A stretch of 64,000 bases of DNA from Hydractinia symbiolongicarpus (Eukaryota; Cnidaria; Hydrozoa; Anthoathecata; Hydractiniidae): NCBI RefSeq assembly GCF_029227915.1, contig NC_079886.1, forward strand, positions 17,026,501 through 17,090,500. The letters are read 5' to 3'. The stretch's first letter is position 1, and each line of letters starts with the position of its first letter. Shown here piece after piece: positions 40,578 to 52,592 of this stretch. The position numbers were made by a program, and so were the translations under genes. Below the pieces are notes generated by a model. It saw only the letters and a program-made list of their open reading frames with translations, did not search any database and was not told where the DNA came from.

Positions 40578-42874
40578 TAAAACGGACCGGCTGGAATGTT
40601 TTCTGCGCGTAAAGAAATATTTCTAAGAAGCTGTTCTATGGAGCTCACAATCAGTACCAGTTTTGCGTAACTTTGATTAAATGTCCGAGACTACGATAAT
40701 TACGCTGATGATAATATTCTCCGTATGATGTAATTTTTTAAAAATTGAATAACCTCTGATTGGTATTTATGTTTTCGTCTTTTTTTATCAAAATGAATGT
40801 GTTATCAGTGTGTTTTCACAATGAGATTCTATATGAAAAAAGACAGTCCACAACTTAATACAACCTAGTCAAACTGGAATGCTCCAGGATTGTTTCTAAC
40901 GATTTTTTTTTTAATGATATATGTTTCAGCTATCGTTCCCAATTCGTCTGCTTTTTTTTTCTTCAGGCTTAAGAATGCTCTTTTCTAGTTAGCATTTTGA
41001 GGAACGATTTACTACATAACGAAATGGCTAATATAATAACATCAGTATTTGTTTTAATATATTTTTCTTTAAGCCGCGTGATTTTTAATTCATGAGAATT
41101 TAAAATGTGAGAATAAACTTCCGCGAATAAACCTTTTTGGAATTTCCATCACAGACCAAAATCTTCAAAGTTTTGAGCCCGCGAAGGTTGGGCGTTTAAA
41201 AGTACCTGTTTCTGTTTTTACATCAGCACAGTAAATGATGAAGCTACATGTCTTCTGTTAGAAAAGACATCCCCTGTTTTCGAAGATTTAAAATTGAAAA
41301 TTTCTAAAGCAAGAGAGACGTCAAGATATAAGTTGAGTTTTCAAATTTCTCAATATTTACTGCGTTAGCATTTAAAGATACTTATATTCACAGCCTCGTA
41401 TTTCTTATAAAGTGTAAAATAAACAATATGGGATTCGATTTTGAGGTAAGTCGTAAACTGAAAATCCTCTTCTAATTTTCGTTCTAATGGAATCCAGAAT
41501 TTGCTGGGTGGCCACCCTGAGTCTGTAATGACGTCTTTTTAATTTTAGATCAATTAAAGTAATTTTATATCATTTCTTAAACGCCTGAATTGAAGCTAAA
41601 AATGTTCTTTTTTTAACACTTTTCCAGCCTCAAATGTTCTTATTTGTGTACTTTTTCAAAACTTGTAAATAGATGTTGATGCTTTGTTGCCACTTAATCT
41701 TGCCTGTTTCTTTCTCTGCATTCTTTATTTAAAATTTTCAAAAATCTGTTAATGCTTACCTTTAAACGAAGCAACTTGTAAAAAATAGCCAGGCTAAAAA
41801 GTGAGTAAATAAAAAATCCAGGTCACCCAGCATAATTTTTTCTCACCATCGGGAAATTGGCTGAATATTGATATTCTCGAAAAAAACTTCAAGGCTGTGG
41901 GTCCTATAAAAACAGCAGTAGTTTCCGCAATTTTTGGGGTTTTGGGGTGGTAAACCAAGAAGGACGCTTATTGAGATTCCATTTTTGTGTTATGTTAAAG
42001 CTTTCTTTTTGCAAAACTGTATAGTATCGTTATATAAGAACAGATGAAATATAACAAGTATAAAGTATGTCTCTGAGCGTAAATGTTTATGGTTAAATTT
42101 TCTCTACGTCAATGAAATGATAGTTAACTGTTTCAACAAAAAGATACACAAACATTTTTTTTTTGGAAATTTCAAGTTCTAGATATGACTTCAAAAAGAA
42201 AGCTGTTTTCGAATAATATTCAAATAAGTGCCCCCTTTCGCTCTTGTAATGTATACGAATATCCACCGCTTATATGAGAGTGGGCGCTTAATGAGCACTT
42301 ACGCTTAATTTGACAGCCTACAAAAACTAAAGGATAAAGTGATAAAAGTAAAATTATCTTTTTTAAATAAATTTCCTATATATTTACTTAATATATACGT
42401 AAATTTAGCCTGGCGGTGGTTTTATTTTTTCGGCTATTTCTAGACTCACTGTTCTTATAAAAGGTTTAAATTTTTGAAGACTGCGTAATGGTGAAGAGAA
42501 AGCAAAACTGAACAAACAATGCCAAAAGTGCATATTTACAAACTGCTTCACTTTAAAATTTTTCGGTTGACCTGCAGCGGGCTTTTGTTTGTCCAGCCTG
42601 AGTTGTGTTTATGCACCTTGTGTGGGTAGTTTTCTTCGGGTTTGTGTACGGGAGTGCGTAAAAAAAAGCTTAGACCTGATACGCATTCATCACAATTTGC
42701 GTCTTAACCCCCCGTATGTCAACTTCGTACAAGGGCACTACTGCTCCTTGATAACCCTTTGGAGAGGTACCTGGGAACGAGGTTTTTTTACCTTTCATGC
42801 TATAAGAAGAACTCAATCTAAAGGAAAGGTGCATTGAAGAGGGACGGAGCAACGTGATAAGAAGTACTGACAAG
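40578..42874. other. Intergenic between HIBCH and the GM2A-like gene
   Basis: No exon-like segment or repeat copy is recognised. Some stretches (41080-41180, 42230-42310) contain TTCGCG-type phrases seen in other intergenic parts of the window, possibly worn MITEs. A HIBCH polyadenylation signal was not confidently assigned. Confidence 0.4.
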
Positions 42875-45366
42875 ATGAAAGTTTTTCTATGCATCATCGG
42901 CTTAATTGCCTACACAAATGCGTTAAGTATGACACAATGTAGCCAGGGTGAGTAGAAAATTAGCAGATTTTTTGAAGAAACAGCTATTATTAGCTTCCAC
43001 TCCTTTTTGTCACTTATAATGACACCTGTTAAAAATGGTTGCAACATCAAAAACTCGTTCCCAGCGTCTGTTGTCTCTTTTTTATATCCAGACGGCGAGA
43101 GGTCGTCCCAATATTAAAATGAAGACAACACGTGTTGGAGTCGAGGTTAGGAAGGTCGCTAATTGATGCTAAGAATGCAGGAAATTGCTACGCCGGGAAT
43201 ATTTACGGGCGAAAATCAATAATGCCTGAAAATAATTATAATATAGGCTCCAAGATTAAAGTGAAGTCGGTTAATGTCACTCCAAGCCCTGGAGTGCTGA
43301 CAAAAGACAAAACAGTCGAGATCGGGTACGAAAACAACGCACAAGTTACTGCGTCTGATCGCTTGGAAGCAACATTGGAAATTAGGAAGAAAGTGTTTTT
43401 TCTGGGTTTTGTAAAAATACCTACATCTCTCATTTCACTGGCAGCAAAAAAACTTCAAGATCCTGACATTCAACACATGGGAGGCAGGTTAGCAAGATTT
43501 TTATGAATGATTTTTTTTTTTACAAAAGCTAGCACATAAGAACCAAAAATTTGGTTCTGGCCTAAAAGTGCAATTGTTTTTTTGTTTTAATATTTTGAGC
43601 ATTGTTTAACATTGCACATACTTGCAAGTAGATTAATGAGTACAAGTTTCGCAGAAGCTGAACAAAAATTTCTACCTGAAACGGTGTTTATTCCTACGTG
43701 TATTACGTTTTTGTTTTTGTTTTATAGGAATGAAGGATATTTTTAGTGAAATTTTACCCTTGCCATTGTTCTAATTTTTTTTTATTATTTAGCCATTTCT
43801 ATCTCATCGTTCTTATGAAATAGTTTTACTAAAAAAATAAAGTACAGACGCTTCATAGGGCTAGCGTAAAACATACGTCGTTCTTTTAGTAAATTCCAAC
43901 TGGGATGTCCAACCCTTCAGAAGTACATACCATGCCCACCGCCAACGGGTACCAACACAGAACGCGTCACGTTGAATAAACTTTTCGAAGAGATGAAAAA
44001 ATTGAGTGGAACGTTTGGTTCCTGGCTCGCCTCGGTATGTAGCATCTACAGTTGACCTTTTCTAGTTCGAAATCCCACAGGGAAAATTTTTTGTTTGAAA
44101 TTATAGAAAGTCTCTTTAATTTCAACTTTCAGTTTCAGAATCAGAGAGTAAAAATTCGAATTACAGAGAGAAATTACTTCAAGTTTCATTCAATTTTTAT
44201 TTTCAAAGTTTACACAAAAAAATCTCTATTTGAAAAACTGTTGAATATCTGATTGCTTTACTTTTTAAAATTCGGATTAGGGAGAGAATTGTGCTGAAAA
44301 ACTGTTCGAATTATAGAAATATTCGAATTATAGAGATTCGAATTAGAGGGAGTCAACTTCAGTTACATTAAACTCATGTATTTCACGAAATGTATTTTTC
44401 TTAGAAATGGAGCTTTGATGGTTCTTTAGCATTCTCAAAAATACGTAAGCGCTTTATCCGAGAAAAAAAAACAGGGAAAAAGCGACTAAATTTATGGGGA
44501 CAATGTCCTTCATTTGGTCAAAGGTTTTCCCCGACTAATTTTATTCCCGCCTAAAATCTGTCTACCAAGTACATTCAACCAGACTAAAAATGTTGCGAGA
44601 ACACGTTGCTACTATCTATTTTTTTTTATTAAAATATCCTGACTTAAACCAAAACCTCATTGACTACAGAAAGCAAAAGACAAAAACAAAGAAAATACAC
44701 AGCAAACAGATATTTTTGTTCTTTTGGTCGAGAGAAAACGACTAATTTGATCCAGTGGCGATTAAAATTTTCCCTAATATTAATCTAAGTTTTATTTTTT
44801 CCCCATAAAGTGTGAGATCGTCTAGAAAATACAAAATCCTTTTTATTTTCTCCGTGAATGTCCTTTTGCGCAGTGGATAACAGCAAAGGCCAGCCTGTGT
44901 ATACGAGCTCAATTAAAGGATACTTATTTCAATAAATAGAATTAAAAGAAATTAAGATTGCAAAAAATATATTAAATTTGTGAAAATAAGTATTCGAGAA
45001 AAAAAAATCTTCGCAAAATATCTTGGCATGACCGATTCGCGTAAATTAATCTGTCGAAATGAAAAATTTTTGACCTCGCAAAAATAAGTCTTCACGAAAA
45101 TTAATTAAATTTAGGTACCTTGTGCGCGGAAAACGAGAAATTTTTGAGTAAATCGAAGGATAATATTCTTATAAAGCATGTTCTTATAAATAAAAAAATA
45201 TGTGAGCACAAAAACATAGTAAAACGTACGGAGAATAAAATTTTTTCTGGATTTTCTTTAGGGTACATACAGAGTGAACGTTGTTGCTAATAAAGTCGCT
45301 ACTGCGTCGTCGCCTGGAAATGATCTTCTGGTCTGTGTCGATGTGGAAGCCGAGATTAGTATTTAA
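42875..45366 (+). CDS. GM2-activator-like secreted ML-domain protein
   Basis: ML/GM2-AP-type lipid-binding protein, presumably secreted or lysosomal. Exons: 42875-42947, 43151-43487 (start could instead be 43181; both are in frame), 43890-44034, 45262-45366 (TAA). Exon 1 encodes a signal peptide (MKVFLCIIGLIAYTNALS). Then come NCYAGN, VKSVNVTPSPGVLTKDKTVE, LEIRKKVFFLGFVKIP, GCPTLQKYIPCPPPTGT, FGSWLASGTYRVNVVANK and the final LLVCVDVEAEISI. These align in order with GM2 activator. The Cys pairs for NC with VCV and for CP with IPC are present. The Cys expected after IP and in the following loop are missing, so about two of four GM2A disulfides remain. A MITE lies in the last intron. Confidence 0.82.
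44049..44358. mobile_element. Pogo-like MITE in the GM2A-like gene's last intron
   Basis: The left end TA-CAGTTGACC followed by TCTAGTTCGAAAT and the right end near 44330-44358 (GATTCGAATTAGAGGGAGTCAACT) are diverged inverted repeats. The interior is filled with GAATTATAGA and TTCGAATTA phrases. About 310 bp; TA target site at the left end. Confidence 0.65.
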
Positions 45367-46142
45367 GAACTTATTGTGAACGAATAAAGTATACACAAGA
45401 AATCTTTGTTTTTTCTCTTGACTTATATTATTCAGAGGCGAATAGGGTTAATTATTCTACCGCTGGTTTCGCAGAAGAAAACCAATTCAGATATAAAAGC
45501 AGCCATGAAACGCAAAAATGACACGTGACTGTTGTATGATAATTTATGAAGTTGAACAAATTTTACGTTCACTACAAATTGGTTGTGTGCGTTGCTTCCG
45601 AGGTAAGAAACAAACATAAAACCAGGAAAACGTAGCATCTGCTCTCCTTTGTGTTTACGCTTCTATAACTTTCAAAACAAATTGTCTGCGCTGCAATGCA
45701 TTCATACCATAGTTACATGGTCATGATGGTCACACCATGTTAGAGAAAATTTCATCAAACTGTACGTTTTGATGTTGTTAAAAAATACGCGGGTTACACA
45801 AATAAATTTTGTCACAAGATTCAAAATAAAGTCAAATTCAAAGTTAACGTCTAATAACGCAATTTGCCTATTACAAAAAAAACATAGCAAAATAATTTCA
45901 ATCTTCTCGAGATCAGGTTAACGGCGCTTTAAATCTATGGTCACACATACTAACATAGTAAAATACTCATTAGTTTGCGTAATATAATATTCTATCTATT
46001 GCAGCTGCATCTACATTTCAATAGATGATTTTTTTAAATCGTATTCTAAGTTCAAGAAATAGGTTAAATTTATAGATTTGGAAGAGAATCGTCAGAGTAA
46101 GAAGTTATTTTTATTTACACAACGTTTGAAGGTCGTCTCCTT
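45367..46142. other. Intergenic between convergent GM2A-like and SOD2 genes
   Basis: The two genes converge here, so this should contain both 3' UTRs. ORFs at 45432-45638 and 45702-45890 (minus) have no recognisable content. Nothing else is seen. Confidence 0.4.
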
Positions 46143-49100
46143 TTATTGCGCCTTAGCGTACCTCTCTGCAACGTTGTTCCAATCGACGATGTTGTAAATA
46201 GCATTCACGTAATCAGGTCGAACGTTCTTGTACTGTAGGTAGTAAGCATGCTCCCACACGTCGATGCCCAATAAAGGAACCAGGCCTAAACGGAGAGAGA
46301 TTTTTTACAGTACTGTGGGAGGTTTTAATGCCGAAAATGAAAATGGAATTTTCAATCGCATACTCATAGGTGATGTCCACTCCCTTTATTTCCCTGGGAT
46401 TCCTGACATTTTTCTATTATTTTTAGATTTAAATTGGCATTTTCCTCGTTTTCCAGTTTTTTTAGCCGAAATTGCACACTAATTGAAACATTCCCCCACA
46501 AATTTTATATTTAATTACAAGCATGTTGACAGGATTGACTGTAAAAAAAAAACAAATACTGCTTAAAATTTTTAAAAAAAGGAAAAGAGTTCTGATCGAC
46601 TATTTAAATCGAAAAGACCTGACTTCTTCCTGCTATTTTGACAATATTTTGGGAATTTTGTAGACTTTTTAGTGAACCCCAGATAACATCAACAAATAGG
46701 GGTAAATAAAGTTGATACACATACGTGGAAACTTTATTAGACTTTGCACGAAGATGCATGCAAATGTAAAGTATTTAAAAAAAAGACACTATAGAATGGA
46801 GAATTTTTAAATTACATGGTGTACTGCGAAAAATTAACGTGCTGTAAAAATTCTCTGTCAAAACGTTTTTGTATTTTTGAGGATACTTAAGACAAATTAT
46901 TAGGAGTTCCAATTTGTAAAAATTGAAGTAGTTTTAAGGCATTCGGACGCCATTCACATGTACAGTAGACGTTAATTCGAATGCCGCTTAATTCGAACTT
47001 TCCGTTATATCGAACAAATTTCCAGGTCCCTTGAGTTTGGTTTATTAATTTCTTATTATTTTAAGCTGCTTAATTCGAATTCCGCTAATTCAAACATTTC
47101 GCTAATTCGAACAATTTTTTAGTCCAAAGGCTGCATTATGCTCGTTAATTCGAAATTTTGTGTATCGATAAATAAAATCTTATGGGAAAATAAAAAAAAA
47201 CGTTTTCACTGTTATTTATTTTTATTGTATCACTGGTGGCAAAATTTCTTTCAATTTATCAATTAAATTGGCACTTTCAATAAAATGAAGTTTACAAGGA
47301 ATTTAGAGGCCTTACCCATCACCAAGCAAAAAACGGTAAAAGGTTTTTATAAAAAGTTGTAGTAAAGTTGTAATAAACTTATATTAGCATAAAACCTTTA
47401 AGCGTTTATTAAAATTCTTGTTTTTTCTGAACTTCCGATAATCCGAACATTCGTTAATTCGAACAAATAATTTAGTTCCTTGCGTGTTCGAATTAACGGT
47501 CGTCTACTGTATATTTAATGCAATGATGTCATCATAGGTCAACAAAAAACAATTAACCTGTTGTTGCTTCTAACGGATCCTGATTTGGACATGTTGCGAT
47601 GCAAAGTCTTTTGTTAACCTTATCGAATCCCTAAAAAAAAGAAGTGTCGAATCCGTGGTGTTATCAATTCAGACATTCTCGGCTCAATGTGTTTTACTCG
47701 CTGGAGTAAAACAATTTGGACGTCTACCGAAACGAAACAGTTTTTTTTATATTTTTTGCTGTGTTAAGGTTATCCTTGAACAATCACCCTTACCATAACC
47801 CATAAAATCTTTTTAGATACAAGGAAAATCCCTGGCTATAATAAAACCGAAGGTAGGAAAGACTAAAAAATAACATTGCTAAACATTCAAAATTACGAAA
47901 AGAAAAGTACACGCTTTTTTAAATAAGAATATACTTTATAAGAATATTCAAGATGAAGTTAGCCAAAAAGTTAAGAATATCCTAAGAATTGCATGCATGG
48001 TTAAAAACGTTTGGTTTTTCATTCTTTGCTAACTAATATAAACTTGTATCCTATTATTGATGTAAAATGTCTTTTCCCGGGTTTCATTTGAAATGTTTTT
48101 CCCGCGCAAAATCTTACTGTCTGTCTGTAAGTTGAATTAGGTTGCTTAAACAACAGCATGTTAGAGAGGATTTCTGCACAAGTTTGCATTCTCAGATATT
48201 TTAATCTCATCTTATGCTAAGAATATACTAGGACGATTTTTGCGTGGATGTGAAGAACATTCATGTTAAAAAGAAAAAACACTTCTTATTTTTACAAAAA
48301 CCAAGCGTGTTTACAAGACGGCCCGAAATACAAGTTACTACGAGACAATGTGTACCATAACTTCACAGAATTGTTCTAAAAAAATATTCAAAATTCAGAG
48401 TTTTAAAGTTTTTCTGTGAGAATGAGGGATAATCAGGGTTTTCACGTCGTCCAGTGTGATTGCAAGGTTTTCAACTTCTCATAGATTAACGATATAAGTA
48501 AATGCTATGCTAATAATAACACCAGAATTAAACACACCAGATTTTACAAGACTTTATTTGTATAGAAAAATCAACAATGACTAAAAAACTCAGATTTAAA
48601 CAATGCTATAAAATACATACCAGCCATCCCCAGCCTGAACCCTGAACTGCGACCGTAATTGCGGAAAGACGGGTTTTTAGGTTTCCAACTGAACCGAAAT
48701 CACGGTTAATCGCCTCCAGCAGTTCCCCTAAAGGTGGGCAAAATGTAAAATTTAATAAAAAAACCATGACCATGTGACATTTAAAGGTAGCGCACATACC
48801 AGAGGGATCGCCACCTCCATTAGGCGAGAGATTTGTCCAAAAGATGGAGTGATTAAGATGGCCACCACCATTGAACTTCAATGCTGGTGCAAGCGAAATA
48901 ACTTTAGAAACGTCACCTAAAAAAATAATAAAGGTTATTTTAAAAGAACGTAATGACGTTATGACGACGTATGCAAAGCAAAACACCTTTTTCTTGCGCC
49001 TCAGCCAGTTGCTCCTCCGCCACGTTCAAGTTATTCACGTATGTCTGATGATGTTTACTGTGATGCAACTGCATGATTTCTGCAGAGATGGTGGGTTCTA

Positions 49101-49209
49101 ACGCGTTGTAATCGTACGCCAAATCTGGAAGAGTGTGCGCAGACGCAACTGCAACTCGTAATGCATGACGTATAGATGGTTTAAACACGGCTCTTGCCTT
49201 TGTCAACAT
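46143..49209 (-). CDS. SOD2: Mitochondrial Mn superoxide dismutase
   Basis: Converts superoxide to peroxide in the mitochondrial matrix. Exons (minus): 49209-48987, 48916-48800, 48727-48621, 47630-47558, 46285-46143 (TAA 46145-46143). All phases agree and the product is 220 aa. The N-terminal presequence is basic ([20 protein letters not shown]), followed by [20 protein letters not shown]. All four metal ligands are present: His in [16 protein letters not shown], His in [11 protein letters not shown], and Asp and His in the signature [20 protein letters not shown] and CPNQDP mark the manganese/iron fold. The fourth intron holds a pogo-like MITE. Confidence 0.98.
46963..47509. mobile_element. 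Pogo/Tigger-like MITE in the last SOD2 intron
   Basis: Flanked by TA on both sides (46961-46962, 47510-47511). The ends CAGTAGACG(xx)GTTAATTCGAA (left) and TTCGAATTAACGGTCGTCTACTG (right) are inverted repeats. TTAATTCGAA-type subterminal repeats occur several times near both ends. About 547 bp with no transposase, hence non-autonomous. Confidence 0.88.
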
Positions 49210-49787
49210 GTTCTTGTATTATCTATGTAACAAGCCAAAATTATATGCTATCCCTTTGTAATATCTATGAACATGCAGAGACGTCTTTATATTCACATAT
49301 GGCGTTACCTTCGCTATTAAAGCTTCTACTGGGACAAAATGTTCTAAAAGACCGATCTACCTATTTGTGACAAACCACTTATCACTTATACACTAGCCGT
49401 TAACCCTCCGTAAAAAACAACGGCAATTTACCCGTCGCTGTTCAAACTATCTTTGGCTTACAGATGGAAAGTTAGGTATTTTAATATAAATACAAAAATA
49501 TTATACATATATTGATACACAAAAAAAACACCTGAAAACAAAGACATGTAATAAAACGCCGACATCTCCTAGTAAAAAAACGTAGCAAGCGACTTCAGGA
49601 AAGCCATAAAACTTTTGAGATCCTTTTTTATGCCAGATGTCTAACTTTCAGACAATTCTCCTAACTTCTCCCCATCATCTGTGCACTCCTCCACAAAATA
49701 AACTTAGGATTGAAACTCTCCAATGGAGAACAACAACAACAATAACAATAAAGTCGAATTAATCATTTTTTAAGACAAGTTACAGTG
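49210..49787. other. Intergenic between SOD2 and GTF3C5
   Basis: Should contain the SOD2 promoter, read leftward, and the GTF3C5 3' UTR. No specific motif is assignable. Confidence 0.4.
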
Positions 49788-51353
49788 TCATTCAGCATCA
49801 TAATAGTCTTCAAATTCATCTTCATCAAAACCATACTGCGATTCTTCTTCTTCCATCATATAGTTTTGATATTGCTCAATGGCCGACATTGAATCGTCTA
49901 TTCCCGACACTGAATCATATATTGCCGACACCGTGTCGTCAACTCCCGACACTGTATCATATATTTCCGACACTGCATCGCCAGAGGAAGTTTCCATTTG
50001 AAAGTTAGTTTCGTTTTCTTTCTGTGCTAATTCTGAATCTTTTTTCTTTTTCTTTTCTCTTTCAAAGTAAGCGTTCACTGTTTTTGCCATTGCCACACGA
50101 ATTCGATTCATCGTACCAGGTGGAAACCAGCCCTCCTTCTCATCGCATGTTTCCAGACCGTCGTTTTCATGGATAATTTTTTGCACTTCTTCGTCGTGTA
50201 TGTCGCAGAGCTGAAACATCATGTTGCGAGACGACAACATTTTGTTCGGCGAAAAAACATACGGTTCTTTGTCGATGTTTGCATCGTCTGCCGGCTGTTC
50301 AGCAACCGCGAGTACAGAGGATCCCAACGACAAGTTGCGCGATTGCAAATTCCTTGGAATGTAATTCTTATAGCTACGTCGAGGTACCAACATTTTATAA
50401 CTTCTCTTCGATTCTTTCGAATCTCGTACACGAAAATCTAACATTTGATATATTTTTGCCTTTGGGTCGTTTCTTGGATCGTATCCCATTCGACACCACA
50501 TCGTGCGCCAAGGACCGCTTAACCAATAAAAACCGTAAAACTGTATAATCTTCTTTAAATGTTCGTTGCTAACATCCAACTGACATGATACGGATAACTT
50601 AGACCAAATTGGTCTCGCATCAAATAACTCTTTCGCTTTATCGACAGCACAACAATCCGGGCTGTTTTTCAGTTTTTCTAACATAACGGAGGCGTTCTTA
50701 GTAGGCGCTAGTGGTACTGTATTGATATCAAACAAAGCTGCCATGGATTCCGCTTGACGACGCTTTCTTGCATAGCCCGTCCCTTCGTCAGTATTGTTCC
50801 GAAAATCTTCAGTAATATTTCCTGTTAGTGATTGTGTGCTGATACCGAGGGGATCAGGGCGGTAGTTGTACGAACCGCAAGTGTCAATGCGACCAAACGT
50901 AGGCGGGGCTAGGTAAGGAGGGAAATTCTGCTGACCCAACTCGCACCCATGTAACGATTTGTAATAGTTCCACATCGGCTTAGGAGTAAGATATTGGTAG
51001 TCCATTAGCGTTTTGAATTCGTATCTTTCCTTTACCACACCAACAATCTCTTGTTGAAACTCGTACTCATCAGTACCCGGCTTCTTCCTGCGTCGGACTT
51101 TCATTAACACACCGGTACATGGGATCAGGTCGCCGCACACGTGGTGAGAGTTCAAATCTTCAGGACGGTATGTCAACTGTAGGCGACACTTTGTACTGTA
51201 ATAAGTTTTCGATAGTTTTTCTTCCCCACCGATCGTTTCCAACATCTTGTCGACATTTTTAATAAAGCCTGGGTATTGAATACAAAGTAGTTGTTTTGTT
51301 TGCACCTTACTGAATTTAGTTTCGCTTCCAGAAGAACTAGATGAGTCTACCAT
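49788..51353 (-). CDS. GTF3C5: General transcription factor 3C polypeptide 5 (TFIIIC subunit)
   Basis: Subunit of the TFIIIC tauA module that binds box A of tRNA genes for RNA polymerase III. A 521-codon uninterrupted frame, ATG 51353 to TGA, very close to the human length. The N-terminal dimerisation region has LLCIQYPGFIKNVDKMLETI and CRLQLTYRPED. The DNA-binding half has WSKLSVSCQL, FYGFYWLSGPWRTMWCRMGY and DPKAKIYQMLDFRVRD. The C-terminal tail is acidic (EEESQYGFDEDEFEDYYD), as in the family. A local repeat of YDTVSGVDDTVSA/YDSVSGIDDSMSA lies before it. The coding region has no introns, unlike its neighbours; a strong acceptor (AG 51375-51374) lies 20 nt before the ATG. Confidence 0.95.
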   Translation of the reverse strand: MVDSSSSSGSETKFSKVQTKQLLCIQYPGFIKNVDKMLETIGGEEKLSKTYYSTKCRLQLTYRPEDLNSHHVCGDLIPCTGVLMKVRRRKKPGTDEYEFQQEIVGVVKERYEFKTLMDYQYLTPKPMWNYYKSLHGCELGQQNFPPYLAPPTFGRIDTCGSYNYRPDPLGISTQSLTGNITEDFRNNTDEGTGYARKRRQAESMAALFDINTVPLAPTKNASVMLEKLKNSPDCCAVDKAKELFDARPIWSKLSVSCQLDVSNEHLKKIIQFYGFYWLSGPWRTMWCRMGYDPRNDPKAKIYQMLDFRVRDSKESKRSYKMLVPRRSYKNYIPRNLQSRNLSLGSSVLAVAEQPADDANIDKEPYVFSPNKMLSSRNMMFQLCDIHDEEVQKIIHENDGLETCDEKEGWFPPGTMNRIRVAMAKTVNAYFEREKKKKKDSELAQKENETNFQMETSSGDAVSEIYDTVSGVDDTVSAIYDSVSGIDDSMSAIEQYQNYMMEEEESQYGFDEDEFEDYYDAE

Positions 51354-51373
51354 TGAAGTTTCTGTTGTTATAT

Positions 51374-52259
51374 CTAAAAATCAAATTTAGAAATTTATAT
51401 ACATGGTTTTAAATACACAAGCTGCTTTAAATCTGATTGAAGAAACATCTAACAGCCGTAGTGTAAACAATACCAATAAATAATTTTATGACTCACAACT
51501 GGAAAAATTTACGCCAAAAGTCAATCCCATATTGACATTATAGTTCTCACTTCCCTGCCTTAAACGTTAAAAATCTTAATTTTAAAGTTGCGCTGATCCG
51601 TAAAATTATGAGAACTCAAACATGCGTTTCATAAAGTGTCCTTACAACAAATCAGTTATACTTTTGATTTACAGAAAAATAATTTCTCACAGTATGAAGC
51701 ATTTAAACATGAAAGTCCCTCTCTAATGTCTTATTGACGTTCAGCGAACTTCATAGAAGTAGGCGACATCCAGGCTAGTTAAAAAGCACAGAATACTGCA
51801 CTTAAAAGTAAAAAGATAACACCCCCCACTCTCACAAATTAACAATGTTAGATTTGACGCCCCTTTCACATAAGCGTATCTCGCGGTTAAACGACCCATA
51901 AAGATTTTCAATAAATGACACTCGTAATCAAGTCCTTTTCTCATTAGACCTTAAGCACGTCGTAATGGGTAAATATTGATTTAAGGGCGCTTGCTTGAAT
52001 CTGCCAACCTCACTTGTTTTTTGTAAATATAAAAAAAACATGTTTGAATTAGTGTTGTGTGATAATAGCAAAAAGAAGGATGATAGGCACAGTAGTTCAA
52101 AACAAGCGCCACTCTTGAATAAAGACCCTAATTTGTTTTTGAATAAGCGCCCTGGAAAGTCCATAGACAATTTACGGTGATTAAAAATGAAATTATTATA
52201 AAAAGACATTTTCGTAGAATATAAATATAGCAACCATGTACAACTACAAAACATCACTG
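51374..52259. other. Intergenic between GTF3C5 and MRPL54
   Basis: Polypyrimidine and acceptor sequence of the GTF3C5 leader is at the left edge. Otherwise AT-rich with no recognisable exon. ORFs at 51741-51944 and 51928-52257 have no family signature. Confidence 0.4.
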
Positions 52260-52580
52260 CTAAAACTTTCTCTGCTTCCGCACTAGATTTTGGTGACGTA
52301 TCGTCATTTTTCTCAACCGTCTGTAATACGACTTGCCGTCCTGCTCCGGTGACATGTCCTTAAAGTCTTTTTTCGGACCACCCAACTTCCACAACCAATC
52401 AGGGTACTCGCAGTCGGCTTTTAAGACAACCTCTTCCCCATCCTTTTTATAGTTTGCTCCAGGACAAGTGGTTGGGAGACTAGTCTCTGTTGAATAACGC
52501 CGACACGATGACGTCCTGAATATCGTTAGCACGTCGTTTGTTTCGTTTATACAACGTCGGAATAAAAGCCGACAAAACAT
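52260..52580 (-). CDS. MRPL54: Mitochondrial ribosomal protein L54
   Basis: Component of the mitochondrial large ribosomal subunit. I take ATG 52580 (MFCRLLFRRC), because it gives an Arg-rich mitochondrial presequence and lies 10 nt after a strong acceptor TTTCTAG (AG 52592-52591). The longer frame to 52676 runs through that acceptor. The product is 106 aa. The conserved core is ANYKKDGEEVVLKADCEYPD, WLWKLGGPKK and SYYRRLRKMTIRHQNLVRK, matching L54 to its basic C-terminus. Single coding exon, TAG at 52262-52260. Confidence 0.93.
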   Translation of the reverse strand: MFCRLLFRRCINETNDVLTIFRTSSCRRYSTETSLPTTCPGANYKKDGEEVVLKADCEYPDWLWKLGGPKKDFKDMSPEQDGKSYYRRLRKMTIRHQNLVRKQRKF

Positions 52581-52592
52581 TACACTTATCCT

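Noticed and set aside
50169-50548. Small ORFs antisense or out of frame within GTF3C5
   Set aside because: They are shadows of the 521-codon GTF3C5 frame.
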